Assembly: GCA_964505415.1 (NCBI GenBank)
Contig: CAZDHW010000006.1
Coordinates: forward strand, 1-64,000
DNA length: 64,000 nt
From: DTDR01 sp964505415
GTDB taxonomy: Bacteria > Hydrothermota > Tepidihabitantia > Tepidihabitantales > DTDR01
Direction: 5' to 3'
Part shown: positions 42,611-51,016 of the stretch, piece after piece
Numbering within the stretch: the stretch's first letter is position 1
Layout of the letters: the number at the start of each line of letters is the position of its first letter
Notes under the pieces: model-generated
The model's database searches: none
What the model was told of the DNA's origin: nothing
Seen by the model: the letters and a program-made list of their open reading frames with translations, nothing else
Made by a program: the position numbers and the translations under genes

Positions 42611-42979
42611 ATGGAAGTAAAAGCAGTAAGCCGCTATCAAAGAATTTCAGTAAAAAAGGCAAATCGTGTATTGGAATTAATTCGCGGCAAAAATGCTAAG
42701 GAGGCTTTAAATATCTTGTATTTTCTTCCCAAACCAAAGCATAAAGTACCTATTTTGAAGACTTTAAAATCAGCTATTGCCAATGCTATTTATAAAGCGG
42801 GAAAAGTAAAATTAAAAGAAGAAGATTTATATGTGAAGGAAGCAAGGGTAACACCGGGTCCAATGTTAAAAAGATGGCAAGCGGGACCAATGGGAAGGGC
42901 AATGATGATAAGAAGAAGGACTTCTCATATATATATTACTGTGGCTACTATTGAAGAAAATAAAAAAGGAGAAGAATAA
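42611..42979 (+). CDS. rplV: 50S ribosomal protein L22
   Basis: L22 (122 aa) has YQRISVKKANRVLELIRGKNA and the tunnel hairpin VTPGPMLKRWQAGPMGRAM. The start is ATG 42611; the open frame extends upstream into rpsS, but those residues do not belong. It overlaps rpsC by one base (TAATG). Confidence 0.95.
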   Translation: MEVKAVSRYQRISVKKANRVLELIRGKNAKEALNILYFLPKPKHKVPILKTLKSAIANAIYKAGKVKLKEEDLYVKEARVTPGPMLKRWQAGPMGRAMMIRRRTSHIYITVATIEENKKGEE

Positions 42980-43614
42980 TGGGTCAGAAAACTCATCCTT
43001 ATGGTTTTCGTTTAGGAATTACTAAGCAATGGAAATCCCATTGGTTTGCAGAAAAGAATTATCGGGAATATCTTTTAGAAGATTTAAAAATAAAAGATTA
43101 TTTCAAAGAAAAATATGCTGATGCTTTAATTTCTGATATTGAAATTTTGAGATTTCCTGATAGAATTAATATTTTTGTATATACTGCCCGGCCAGGATTT
43201 ATTATTGGTCGGGGAGGAAAAAATAAAGACAAATTAAGGGAAGAAATTTTAAAATTAATTAATCGAAAAGTAGATGTGGATATTGATTTAGAAGCAATAC
43301 GCGTACCGGAATTAGATGCAAAAATTGTTGCTTTTCAATTGGCGCGGGAATTAGAAAAAAGGGTAGCTCATCGACGAGCAATGAAGAGACATATTAGTCA
43401 AGCGGTAAGATTGGGTGCTAAAGGAATAAAAATACGAATTTCGGGAAGAATTGCCGGTGCAGAAATTGCCCGTTCTGAATGGCTTCAAGAAGGTCGAGTA
43501 CCTTTACAAACTATAAAAGCGGACATTGACTACGGAACTGACACCGCTTTTACTGTTTACGGAACAATCGGTGTAAAAGTGTGGATTTATAAAGGGGACG
43601 TTGAAACTTTATAA
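42979..43614 (+). CDS. rpsC: 30S ribosomal protein S3
   Basis: S3 (211 aa) has MGQKTHPYGFRLGI at the start, the KH motif PGFIIGRGGKNKDKLRE, and the C-terminal domain GRIAGAEIARSEWLQEGRVP. It lines the mRNA entry channel. Confidence 0.96.
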   Translation: MGQKTHPYGFRLGITKQWKSHWFAEKNYREYLLEDLKIKDYFKEKYADALISDIEILRFPDRINIFVYTARPGFIIGRGGKNKDKLREEILKLINRKVDVDIDLEAIRVPELDAKIVAFQLARELEKRVAHRRAMKRHISQAVRLGAKGIKIRISGRIAGAEIARSEWLQEGRVPLQTIKADIDYGTDTAFTVYGTIGVKVWIYKGDVETL

Positions 43615-43627
43615 GTAGAGGAGAATT

Positions 43628-44056
43628 ATGTTAATGCCTAAAAGAGTAAAATACCGAAAACATCATCGAGGAAGAAGAAAAGGTAAGGCTACTGCAGGTA
43701 ATAAGTTAGATTTTGGCGAATACGGTTTACAAGTTTTGGAACCTGCGTGGATTACAGCAGCCCAATTGGAAGCAGCGAGGGTGGCTATTACTAAATCTTT
43801 AAAGAAAACCGGTAAATTATGGGTAAGAATATTTCCTGATAAACCGGTAACCAAAAAACCAGCAGAAACTAGAATGGGAAAAGGTAAAGGTGATGTGGCC
43901 TTTTGGGTTTCAGTAGTTAAACCAGGGCGGGTAATTTTTGAACTAGAAGGAGTTAGTGAGGAAGAGGCGATACATGCTTTTAATTTAGCAAAAGCAAAGT
44001 TGCCTTGTAAAACGAGAATATTGAAAAGAGAAGAAATTGTTTATGAAACCAGCTGA
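43628..44056 (+). CDS. rplP: 50S ribosomal protein L16
   Basis: L16 (142 aa) reads MLMPKRVKYRKHHRGRRKG at the start and RIFPDKPVTKKPAETRMGKGKG in the middle. AGAGGAG precedes the ATG, one of the better ribosome-binding sites within this cluster. It overlaps rpmC by 14 bases. Confidence 0.96.
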   Translation: MLMPKRVKYRKHHRGRRKGKATAGNKLDFGEYGLQVLEPAWITAAQLEAARVAITKSLKKTGKLWVRIFPDKPVTKKPAETRMGKGKGDVAFWVSVVKPGRVIFELEGVSEEEAIHAFNLAKAKLPCKTRILKREEIVYETS

Positions 44057-44276
44057 ATTGCGAGAACTTTCTGATGAAGAACTTTTAAGGAAATATTTTG
44101 AATTAACTGACGAATATTTTAAATTGAGAATACGAAAGGTTACCGAAACATTACCTAATCCTTTGAGATTAAGAACGATAAGAAAGGATATCGCACGTGT
44201 TTTGACTGTTTTAAGAGAACGAGGTTATACAAAAGAGAAAGTTTTACTTTGGGGTAGAAAATATGCGCGGCCGTAG
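44043..44276 (+). CDS. rpmC: 50S ribosomal protein L29
   Basis: L29 (77 aa) starts MKPAELRELSDEELLRKYFEL and has NPLRLRTIRKDIARVLTVLRER. ATG 44043 is chosen over a TTG at 44037. The overlap with rpsQ is 14 bases. Confidence 0.93.
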   Translation: MKPAELRELSDEELLRKYFELTDEYFKLRIRKVTETLPNPLRLRTIRKDIARVLTVLRERGYTKEKVLLWGRKYARP

Positions 44277-44502
44277 AAAGACAGTTATTGCAGTTGTTAA
44301 AAGTAATAAAATGGATAAAACGGTTGTTTGCGAAGTAGAGCGTTTGGTAATGCATCCAAAATATAAAAAGTATATTAGAAAAAAAACAAAATTATATGCC
44401 CATGACCCTAATAATGAATGCCAAGTGGGTGATAAAGTTCTATTGATGGAAACAAGACCTTTATCAAAATTAAAGCGTTGGCGCGTGGTGAAAAAACTAT
44501 GA
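44263..44502 (+). CDS. rpsQ: 30S ribosomal protein S17
   Basis: S17 (79 aa) has KTVIAVVKSNKMDKTVVCEVER and CQVGDKVLLMETRPLSKLKRW. It overlaps rplN by ATGA. Confidence 0.95.
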   Translation: MRGRRKTVIAVVKSNKMDKTVVCEVERLVMHPKYKKYIRKKTKLYAHDPNNECQVGDKVLLMETRPLSKLKRWRVVKKL

Positions 44503-44867
44503 TTCAAGATTTTACTCGTTTAGTTGTTGCTGATAATACCGGTGCTAAAGAGGCAATGGTGATTAAAGTTTTGGGAGGGTCAAAAAGAAAATATGGATAT
44601 GTAGGTGATATCGTGGTGGTAACAATAAAAGATGCAGTTCCTCAAGCACCGATTAAAAAAGGTGATAAAGTCCGAGCAGTGATTGTGCGAACTAAAAAAG
44701 AATATCGACGACCAGACGGTTCCTACATTCGTTTTGATGATAATGCTTGTGTTTTAATTGATGAAAAGGGCGAGCCTCGGGGTACTAGAGTTTTTGGTCC
44801 GGTTGCTCGAGAACTAAGGGATAAAATGTTTACCAAAATTATTTCTTTAGCAGCTGAAGTAGTATGA
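44499..44867 (+). CDS. rplN: 50S ribosomal protein L14
   Basis: L14 (122 aa) begins MIQDFTRLVVADNTGAKEAM and has RRPDGSYIRFDDNACVLID and GTRVFGPVARELRDK. ATG 44499 matches the universal L14 start; upstream in-frame codons belong to rpsQ. Confidence 0.96.
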   Translation: MIQDFTRLVVADNTGAKEAMVIKVLGGSKRKYGYVGDIVVVTIKDAVPQAPIKKGDKVRAVIVRTKKEYRRPDGSYIRFDDNACVLIDEKGEPRGTRVFGPVARELRDKMFTKIISLAAEVV

Positions 44868-45196
44868 GATTAAAGACTTATCTTAAAAAGAATGATATCG
44901 TGGAGGTAATTTCTGGCGAAGAAAAAGGGAAAAGAGGTAAGATTATTAAAATGCTTTATGAAAAAGATAAAAATATGGTACGAGCAATTGTTGAAGGTGT
45001 GAATTTGCATAAAAAACATCAAAAACCTCGAGGTGCCGATCAACCAGGTGGAATTATCGATATTCCGTTACCTTTACCTGTGTGTAAATTAGCTTTGATT
45101 TGTCCCAAATGTGGGCAGAAAACAAAAGTTAAAAGAGAAAAAATTGAAGGGAAAAGAGTAAGAATTTGTAAAAAGTGTAATGAAATCATTGACTGA
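44864..45196 (+). CDS. rplX: 50S ribosomal protein L24
   Basis: L24 (110 aa) has the KOW segment IVEVISGEEKGKRGKIIKM and a CxxC pair on each side of a short ribbon near the end (CPKCGQKT, CKKC). It is an assembly initiator. The end overlaps rplE by 17 bases. Confidence 0.95.
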   Translation: MRLKTYLKKNDIVEVISGEEKGKRGKIIKMLYEKDKNMVRAIVEGVNLHKKHQKPRGADQPGGIIDIPLPLPVCKLALICPKCGQKTKVKREKIEGKRVRICKKCNEIID

Positions 45197-45761
45197 AAAT
45201 CAAGGAAAAACAAAATCCATACCTCGGTTATTAAAGGAATATCGGGAAAGAATTATTCCTACATTAATGAAAAAATTTGGTTACAAAAATCCTATGCAAG
45301 TGCCAAAATTAAAAAAAATTGTAATAAATGTAGCTGCGGGAGAAGCTATTTCTGATCCCAAAATTCTAGATATTATCAGTGAAGATTTAAGTTTAATAAC
45401 TGGTCAAAAACCGATGATTGTGAGGGCAAAAAGGTCGGTCTCCGCTTTTAAATTAAGAAAAGGCGTTCCTATTGCTTGTAAAGTTACTTTAAGAGGATAT
45501 CGGATGTACGAATTTTTGGATCGATTTTTAAATTTTGCTGCTCCGCGAATAAGAGATTTCCGTGGTTTTGATCCTAATTCTTTTGATACCCGCGGAAATT
45601 ATAATTTAGGTATTTCTGAACAAGTGATTTTTCCGGAAATTGATGCAAGTAAGGTAAAAAAAATTTTCGGTATGGATATTGCTATTGTAACCACCGCAGA
45701 AAAAGATGACGAAGCTAAGGCGTTGCTAGAAGAGTTGGGAATGGTATTTAAAAAGGAGTAA
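45180..45761 (+). CDS. rplE: 50S ribosomal protein L5
   Basis: L5 (193 aa) has VPKLKKIVINVAAGEA, ITGQKPMIVRAKRSVSAFKLR and FDTRGNYNLGISEQVIFPEID. It binds 5S rRNA. An N-terminal extension (KSLTENQGKTKSI) precedes the usual LKEYRERIIP. Confidence 0.95.
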   Translation: MKSLTENQGKTKSIPRLLKEYRERIIPTLMKKFGYKNPMQVPKLKKIVINVAAGEAISDPKILDIISEDLSLITGQKPMIVRAKRSVSAFKLRKGVPIACKVTLRGYRMYEFLDRFLNFAAPRIRDFRGFDPNSFDTRGNYNLGISEQVIFPEIDASKVKKIFGMDIAIVTTAEKDDEAKALLEELGMVFKKE

Positions 45762-45762
45762 A

Positions 45763-45948
45763 ATGGCAAGAAAATGTCAGATTGAAAAAAGTAAAAAAGA
45801 ACCAAGGTATAAAACAAGGATCAGATTTCGGTGCCAAAGATGTTTTCGTGCGCGTGGATATTTAAGAAAATTTGGGCTTTGTCGAATTTGTTTTCGAGAA
45901 TTAGCTTTAAGAGGTGAAATTCCGGGTGTGAGGAAAGCAAGTTGGTAA
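45763..45948 (+). CDS. rpsN: 30S ribosomal protein S14, zinc type
   Basis: S14 (61 aa) has the zinc ribbon CQRCFRARGYLRKFGLCRIC, four cysteines, the short C+ form, ending GEIPGVRKASW. It follows rplE by 1 base. Confidence 0.95.
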   Translation: MARKCQIEKSKKEPRYKTRIRFRCQRCFRARGYLRKFGLCRICFRELALRGEIPGVRKASW

Positions 45949-45959
45949 TAGGGGGAAGG

Positions 45960-46355
45960 ATGGTTACGGATCCAATTAGTGATATGTTAACCAGAATAAG
46001 AAATGCTTTAATGGTCCGCCATAAGGAAGTAAGAATACCTTATTCCAAAATGAAATTAGAAATTGCTAGGATTCTTTTGGAAGAAGGTTATATTACCAAT
46101 TTCCAAGTTATTGGTGAAGGAGTTAAAAAAGAAATTAACATTATTTTAAAATATACCGAAGATGGTAAACCTGTCATTTATGGGTTAAAAAGAATTTCTA
46201 AACCTAGCCGAAGGGTTTATGTAGGGGTGAAAGAAATTCCTAAAGTAAAAGGGGGCTTGGGAATTGCTATTCTTTCTACTCCCAAAGGAATTCTTACTGA
46301 TCGCCAGGCTAGAAAAGAAAATGTTGGTGGTGAATTACTTTTGGAGGTTTGGTGA
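45960..46355 (+). CDS. rpsH: 30S ribosomal protein S8
   Basis: S8 (131 aa) has DPISDMLTRIRNALMVRHKEV and the end LSTPKGILTDRQARKENVGGELL. ATG 45960 with GGGGGAAGG upstream is the start. In nearly all bacteria rplF follows; here the cluster ends with the small membrane gene below. Confidence 0.96.
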   Translation: MVTDPISDMLTRIRNALMVRHKEVRIPYSKMKLEIARILLEEGYITNFQVIGEGVKKEINIILKYTEDGKPVIYGLKRISKPSRRVYVGVKEIPKVKGGLGIAILSTPKGILTDRQARKENVGGELLLEVW

Positions 46356-46525
46356 TTTTTTTAATTACTCAAACAATTTTTTCACAAAATTTTTTAAGGA
46401 GATTCAGTTTTGGATTTTTAGGGTTTATTTATTTAGTATTAGGTTTTTTATTATTTTCCATAATTTTTTGGTCAGTTTATCTGTGGTTAGTTAAGGGAAA
46501 GAAAAAAAACAATAACAACTTTTAA
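46352..46525 (+). CDS. Small single-span membrane protein in the rplF position
   Basis: A 57-residue frame starts at GTG 46352, overlapping the rpsH stop by GTGA, with GGAG 6 bases upstream, a coupled start typical of operon genes. It encodes IFLITQTIFSQNFL, then one membrane helix (FLGFIYLVLGFLLFSIIFWSVYLW, residues about 23-46), and a basic tail KGKKKNNNNF. By shape it resembles CcmD-like one-span proteins, but similarity is general and no ccm genes are near. It could be a chance frame in T-rich sequence; the overlap and ribosome site favour a real gene. Confidence 0.5.
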   Translation: MIFLITQTIFSQNFLRRFSFGFLGFIYLVLGFLLFSIIFWSVYLWLVKGKKKNNNNF

Positions 46526-46544
46526 TAGTTTTTTTAATTAGTAA

Positions 46545-47225
46545 TTACGGTATTTCTCTAATGATCACAATTGGTGTCATTTCATCCCCCTGACCCCCAG
46601 GATTATCTTTGAGAATTTGTTCAATAAGTTTTTTATTAACATTATTAGAAGCCCCCACTACCCAGCTACCACCTATATCATTCACATCAACGATAGCTAC
46701 TGGTAAAGAAAAATGTTTACTGATTTTTTTAGCCACTTTATCCGGCTCTTTTGGCCCCATTATTACACATTCATAGTACTCTTTTATTCCTGAGGTATAG
46801 GGAGCATCGATCATTGCTGCTTGTTTGCCTGCAATCCGGTAAAAATCACCTCTTCTCCCTAAAAGCTTTGTAATTCCACTAAAAATAGCCGCAATAAAAA
46901 TTCTTATTTTACCGCATTCTTTTATGGCACATTCCATACTATAAGGATTTCTTAAACCAGTTCCGTAAGGCACTTTTCTTACAAATCGCCAAAGAATTTT
47001 AGCTAAAAAAGAAACTTTTATATCTTTTATGGGAATTGCTCTTCCTTGAGCAGAAGCTACAGCACTTTCACTTATGGTTATTATATCATTCTCTTTTAAC
47101 ACTTCGTGGGTAGCTTCTTTAATAATAGTTATTAAATTATCCCCTTTTTTAATTAATTTAGTTTTTATTGGAATTCTTAAATATTTTTTATTTTCAATTT
47201 CTATAATTGATTTTTTATTTTTCAT
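46545..47225 (-). CDS. Coenzyme F420-0:L-glutamate ligase family protein
   Basis: The 226-aa protein matches the CofE-like family: LRIPIKTKLIKKGDNLITII, the GTGLRNPYSMECAIKECGK segment, VVGASNNVNKKL and DNPGGQGDEMTPIVIIRE. In F420 makers CofE adds glutamate to F420-0, but many bacteria without F420 have homologues of unknown role, and no other F420 gene is visible. The gene abuts the stop of the DUF5916 gene (TAAATG), so the two are co-translated. Confidence 0.8.
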   Translation of the reverse strand: MKNKKSIIEIENKKYLRIPIKTKLIKKGDNLITIIKEATHEVLKENDIITISESAVASAQGRAIPIKDIKVSFLAKILWRFVRKVPYGTGLRNPYSMECAIKECGKIRIFIAAIFSGITKLLGRRGDFYRIAGKQAAMIDAPYTSGIKEYYECVIMGPKEPDKVAKKISKHFSLPVAIVDVNDIGGSWVVGASNNVNKKLIEQILKDNPGGQGDEMTPIVIIREIP

Positions 47226-49289
47226 TTACAAGAAGATTAGATATTTAATTTTAAAAACAAAAGCACTAATTTTACCTGGCAAGGGATTAAAAAGGGGAAG
47301 GGTAAAGGCAAAGTAAACTGAACTTTTGGGTAAAAAATTATAAGTAAATAAAAAGGATAAATTATTTCCTATTTCAACCTTCTCTTTTCCTTCAGGTAAA
47401 TATCTTATCAATTGGTTATTTATCCGAAAATGAATGTTATTAGTTAAAGAATAATTTAAAAAGAAGATAAAAGAATTACTTACATCCTTTTTAAAATTAA
47501 GTCTCTCAAGGCTATCATATTCTAAAAGATTGTCGCAAGTAAAACTTAATTTTAAATTAGGTAAAAGGTCATAAGCTAAATATAAATTTATTGAACCATA
47601 AGGAGCAAAATAGTATTTGCGGTAATTATATACTTTTTTATAATAAGAAAATAATAAATTACTTTTAAATTTTTTATGATAGGGTGAAGAGAGATAAAGA
47701 AAGCAACCATAAGAGTTATACCAAAGATTATTTTCGTAATTTTTAAAAAGATGAAAATTAAAAGAAGTTGACATCTGATTTTCAAATGTGAAACTAAGAA
47801 AAGGTGCGAAGGAATAAGCAATTCCTTTTTCCCATTTCCAATCTTTAAAAAGATTTAAATAATTGCCAATACAAAAAGCGCGAAGAAAAGGAAGATTATA
47901 AAAACCATAATAAAAAGAATTTGTATTGCCAATGCCACTTTCTTGAAAATACCCAATTTCAGAAATATCAAACTCTGGCGAAAGATGAAAAAAAAGATTT
48001 GAAACATTAAGATTTTTATAGTAAAAATTGTTAATAAATATTAAGTATTCCCCATTCTTATCATTTTTTTTAGTTTTGCCTAAATAAAAAATGGGGTTAA
48101 AATAATCAAAATTAAAGTTTCCATCAACATTAAAAGCTTCATTTTCCATTCTAAAATTTTCTTTAGAATAATAGCCAATACCCAAAGAAGAATTTTTCAA
48201 AATTTTTGATTTAAAACGACCAATCTTGTATAGGCTTTTTAATTCATTTTCTAAACTATCAGTAAAAATTGAGAGAAAAGAAAAATCAAAATTTTTTTCC
48301 TGAAGAATAATTTTTGCTCCCAAATTTATAGGCACAATCCTTCCTGATGGCATTGCTTTCCCAATTTTTCGAGTATAAGGCAAAGTAAAAATCTGAGAAG
48401 ATAATGAATATATTTCATTACCTTCAATAAAGAAAGGTCTTTTTTCAGGAACGAATATTTCATATTTAGAAATATTTATCTGATAAGGATCAGCTTCAAT
48501 CTGAGCAAAATCCGGAAAAAGGGTGGTAGTCAAAGAAACTTCGGAAGTTATTTTCCAATCTATATCAAGACCTCCTTTTAAACTGATCTTTTTTTCTTCC
48601 CGTTTAATAAGAGAAAAAGGAAAAATTTCTAAATAAAAACCTTTTTTACCTGGTTTTACGCCAACAAGTCTGCCACTTTGGGCGATTCGAAAAATGTCTT
48701 TTTTTTGGGCTACCCACCAGTTGCTTTCGTCATTATAATTAATTATTCTTTCAAAATTTATATTCCATTCCGATAAGTCTTCTTTATATCTAATTGTTTT
48801 AAAAGGGACTTTAAATTCAGCGAAATATCCCCAAGAATAAATTTTTACTGCTGAATACCAAATACCATCCCAATTATAATCAAAACTGTTACCACCTTCG
48901 TAAAATTTTCCATCAAATTGCACATTACCTAAATTGATAGCAAAATAATAGGCATTTTGATTATCTTTAAAAGTATCAATAATAAAACCTACTCGGTCAC
49001 CATAACAATGTTCTCTTTCAGATACAGTCTTTTTTAACTTTCTAATATCTTTCATATAAGCTTTGAAAGCTACGTATAAAGCTTCATTATCAAATAAGAG
49101 ATAAACGGTTGTTGATTCACTTGGTATTTTTCCTTCATTAGGATATCTTTGAATGAAATCTTTGGCAGAATCTCCTTTTTGCCAGATGATATCAATTTTT
49201 CCGTCAATAATGGGTGGTTTATCGATGTAGATAGCTTTGATTATTTTTGCTGAAGAATTTATTAAAAAGAGAAAAATAAAAAAAATCAT
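47226..49289 (-). CDS. DUF5916 outer-membrane protein with CBM9-like N-terminus
   Basis: A 687-aa exported protein. After a signal peptide (MIFFIFLFLINSSAK) comes a CBM9-like sugar-binding domain starting DKPPIIDGKIDIIWQKGDSA, with the long motif FRYKEDLSEW-type strand (VPFKTIRYKEDLSEWNINFE). A DUF5916 region with a barrel-like pattern and PEKRPFFIEGNEIY (about 285-298) follows. The family is common in Bacteroidetes relatives, in the outer membrane. Its role is unknown. The promoter is leaderless, and the F420-ligase gene follows directly. Confidence 0.82.
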   Translation of the reverse strand: MIFFIFLFLINSSAKIIKAIYIDKPPIIDGKIDIIWQKGDSAKDFIQRYPNEGKIPSESTTVYLLFDNEALYVAFKAYMKDIRKLKKTVSEREHCYGDRVGFIIDTFKDNQNAYYFAINLGNVQFDGKFYEGGNSFDYNWDGIWYSAVKIYSWGYFAEFKVPFKTIRYKEDLSEWNINFERIINYNDESNWWVAQKKDIFRIAQSGRLVGVKPGKKGFYLEIFPFSLIKREEKKISLKGGLDIDWKITSEVSLTTTLFPDFAQIEADPYQINISKYEIFVPEKRPFFIEGNEIYSLSSQIFTLPYTRKIGKAMPSGRIVPINLGAKIILQEKNFDFSFLSIFTDSLENELKSLYKIGRFKSKILKNSSLGIGYYSKENFRMENEAFNVDGNFNFDYFNPIFYLGKTKKNDKNGEYLIFINNFYYKNLNVSNLFFHLSPEFDISEIGYFQESGIGNTNSFYYGFYNLPFLRAFCIGNYLNLFKDWKWEKGIAYSFAPFLSFTFENQMSTSFNFHLFKNYENNLWYNSYGCFLYLSSPYHKKFKSNLLFSYYKKVYNYRKYYFAPYGSINLYLAYDLLPNLKLSFTCDNLLEYDSLERLNFKKDVSNSFIFFLNYSLTNNIHFRINNQLIRYLPEGKEKVEIGNNLSFLFTYNFLPKSSVYFAFTLPLFNPLPGKISAFVFKIKYLIFL

Positions 49290-49295
49290 AATTTT

Positions 49296-49323
49296 ATAAT
49301 AAAAAAAAAATTGAAAAATTCAA
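49296..49323 (-). promoter_or_regulatory. Leaderless-type promoter of the DUF5916 gene
   Basis: TTGAAT (49323-49318), 16 bases and TATTAT (49301-49296), then 6 bases to ATG 49289. It overlaps the lipB promoter on the other strand. Confidence 0.65.
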
Positions 49324-49339
49324 GGAAATTTTTTATAAT
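49311..49339 (+). promoter_or_regulatory. Leaderless-type promoter of lipB
   Basis: TTGAAA (49311-49316), 17 bases and TATAAT (49334-49339), then 8 bases to ATG 49348. Its -35 box lies inside the spacer of the opposing promoter, so the two cannot both be occupied. Confidence 0.65.
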
Positions 49340-49347
49340 TTAGATTA

Positions 49348-49968
49348 ATGGAAATTATTGATTTAGGAAAAAAAGGATTTTTAGAAACTTATCAATTACA
49401 AAAATTTTATGTGGAAAAAAGAAGAAATAATGAAATCGATGATTTATTGATTTTGGTTGAACACCCAACAGTAATTACTATTGGCAGAAACGGCAAAATA
49501 GAAAATCTTTTGATTCCGATGGCTAAATTGAAAGAATTAGGTATTGAATTTTATCAAATTGAAAGGGGCGGAGATATTACCCTTCATAATTATGGTCAAT
49601 TGGTTGGTTATTTGATTTTTTATTTAAAAAATGGTTTTTGGGAGATGAAAAAATTTATTATCTCTATTGAAAATTTAATCATTGCTCTTTTAAAATCTTT
49701 TGGTATAAATGGTGAAAAAAAGGAAAAATTAATCGGCATTTTCGTCAACGATAGGAAAATCTGTTCTATTGGAATGGCTATTGACAAAAATATTACTTTT
49801 CATGGTTTTGCTTTAAATGTAAATAACGATCTAAGTTATTTTCAGTTGATTAATCCTTGCGGAATAAAGGGATTAAAAATAACTTCTATAAAAGAAGAAT
49901 TAAAAAAAGATATTTCTGTAGAAGAAGTGAAAAAAGAATTAATCAAAATTTTCAAAAATGGCTTTTGA
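49348..49968 (+). CDS. lipB: Octanoyltransferase LipB
   Basis: LipB moves octanoyl from ACP to lipoyl domains. The 206-aa protein has EHPTVITIGRNGKIENLL, the GGDITLHNYGQLVGYLI substrate region, the Lys in DRKICSIGMAI, HGFALNVNNDLSYFQLINPCGI with the catalytic Cys. It overlaps the M50 gene by 11 bases. lipA is not in the window. Confidence 0.94.
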   Translation: MEIIDLGKKGFLETYQLQKFYVEKRRNNEIDDLLILVEHPTVITIGRNGKIENLLIPMAKLKELGIEFYQIERGGDITLHNYGQLVGYLIFYLKNGFWEMKKFIISIENLIIALLKSFGINGEKKEKLIGIFVNDRKICSIGMAIDKNITFHGFALNVNNDLSYFQLINPCGIKGLKITSIKEELKKDISVEEVKKELIKIFKNGF

Positions 49969-51016
49969 TTCTAAACGGGAAGATTTGGTAGTTTTGATAA
50001 ACAGTTATTTTGAAATTTATCAAATTGGGGAAAGAGAATTTATAGGTAAAGTTAGAGAACCTTTAGAGATAAATTTAAAAAATTTAAAAATGGCTTTAGA
50101 ATCTTATGGCTATTTTCCTTTCTTCTTTAAAAAGAAAAAAATCCACATGCTTACTTTAATCCCCAAAATTGCTAAAGAAAAGAAAAAAGAAAATTATTGG
50201 ATAAATTTATTACTTTTTATTTTGACTCTTTTTACAACTTTATTGGTCGGTTCTTTCCATCAAGGTGGAAATCCTTTTTCTAAAATTACCGATATTTTTT
50301 TAGGCATTCCCTTTTCTTTTTCGCTTTTAGCCATTCTTGGTTTTCATGAACTTGGTCATTATTTTTTCGCCAAAAAAGAGAATGTATCCGTATCTCTTCC
50401 TTATTTTTTACCCGTTCCCCATCCTTTAATTGGCACTATGGGAGCTTTTATTAAAATGCGTTCAATCATTCCTTCTAAAAGGGCTTTAATTAAAGTTGGG
50501 GTTGCTGGTCCTTTGACTGGTTTTTTAATGGCATTGCCAATTACTTATTTTGGTTTAAGACTTTCTAAAGTTATAAAGTTAGAAGAAATAAAATATGGAT
50601 TATCGTTAGGAAATTCAATTATCTTTTCTTTGTTATCAAAATTTGTTTTTAAAAATATACCTAATGGCTATGATATTCTTTTACATCCGATGGCGTTTGC
50701 CGGTTGGTTAGGTTTTTTTGTTACGGCTTTAAATCTTATACCTTTAGGACAATTGGATGGTGGCCATATCGCTTATGCCCTTTTTGGCCGTTTAAAAATA
50801 TTTATTTTAAGCATTTTAGCAATTCTTCTTTTTCTTTCTCGTTATTGGTTAGGTTGGGCGTTTTGGGTATTAATTGTCTCTCTTTTAGGGTTAAGACATC
50901 CTCCGGTTCAAGACGAGATAACACCTTTAAGAAAAAGGGATATATTTTTGGCAATATTAGCTTTAATAATATTAATTTTATCTTTTCCTCCGGTTCCCTT
51001 TTCAATGGGAAGATGA
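49958..51016 (+). CDS. M50 (site-2) family metalloprotease
   Basis: A 352-aa membrane protease. The zinc motif HELGH (GFHELGHYFFAKK, about 131-135) lies in one helix and the second metal motif NLIPLGQLDGGH in a later helix. There are about seven membrane segments, with an N-terminal cytoplasmic domain of about 80 residues. Family members cleave membrane-bound substrates within the bilayer. The C-terminal hydrophobic stretch is short. It overlaps lipB and fabD, so it is embedded in a lipid-related operon. Confidence 0.88.
   Translation: MAFDSKREDLVVLINSYFEIYQIGEREFIGKVREPLEINLKNLKMALESYGYFPFFFKKKKIHMLTLIPKIAKEKKKENYWINLLLFILTLFTTLLVGSFHQGGNPFSKITDIFLGIPFSFSLLAILGFHELGHYFFAKKENVSVSLPYFLPVPHPLIGTMGAFIKMRSIIPSKRALIKVGVAGPLTGFLMALPITYFGLRLSKVIKLEEIKYGLSLGNSIIFSLLSKFVFKNIPNGYDILLHPMAFAGWLGFFVTALNLIPLGQLDGGHIAYALFGRLKIFILSILAILLFLSRYWLGWAFWVLIVSLLGLRHPPVQDEITPLRKRDIFLAILALIILILSFPPVPFSMGR

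Noticed and set aside
50704..51012. N-terminal extension of the fabD frame
   Set aside because: It runs inside the M50 protease gene and its residues are unlike any FabD; GQGSQ near the ATG at 51013 fixes the start.
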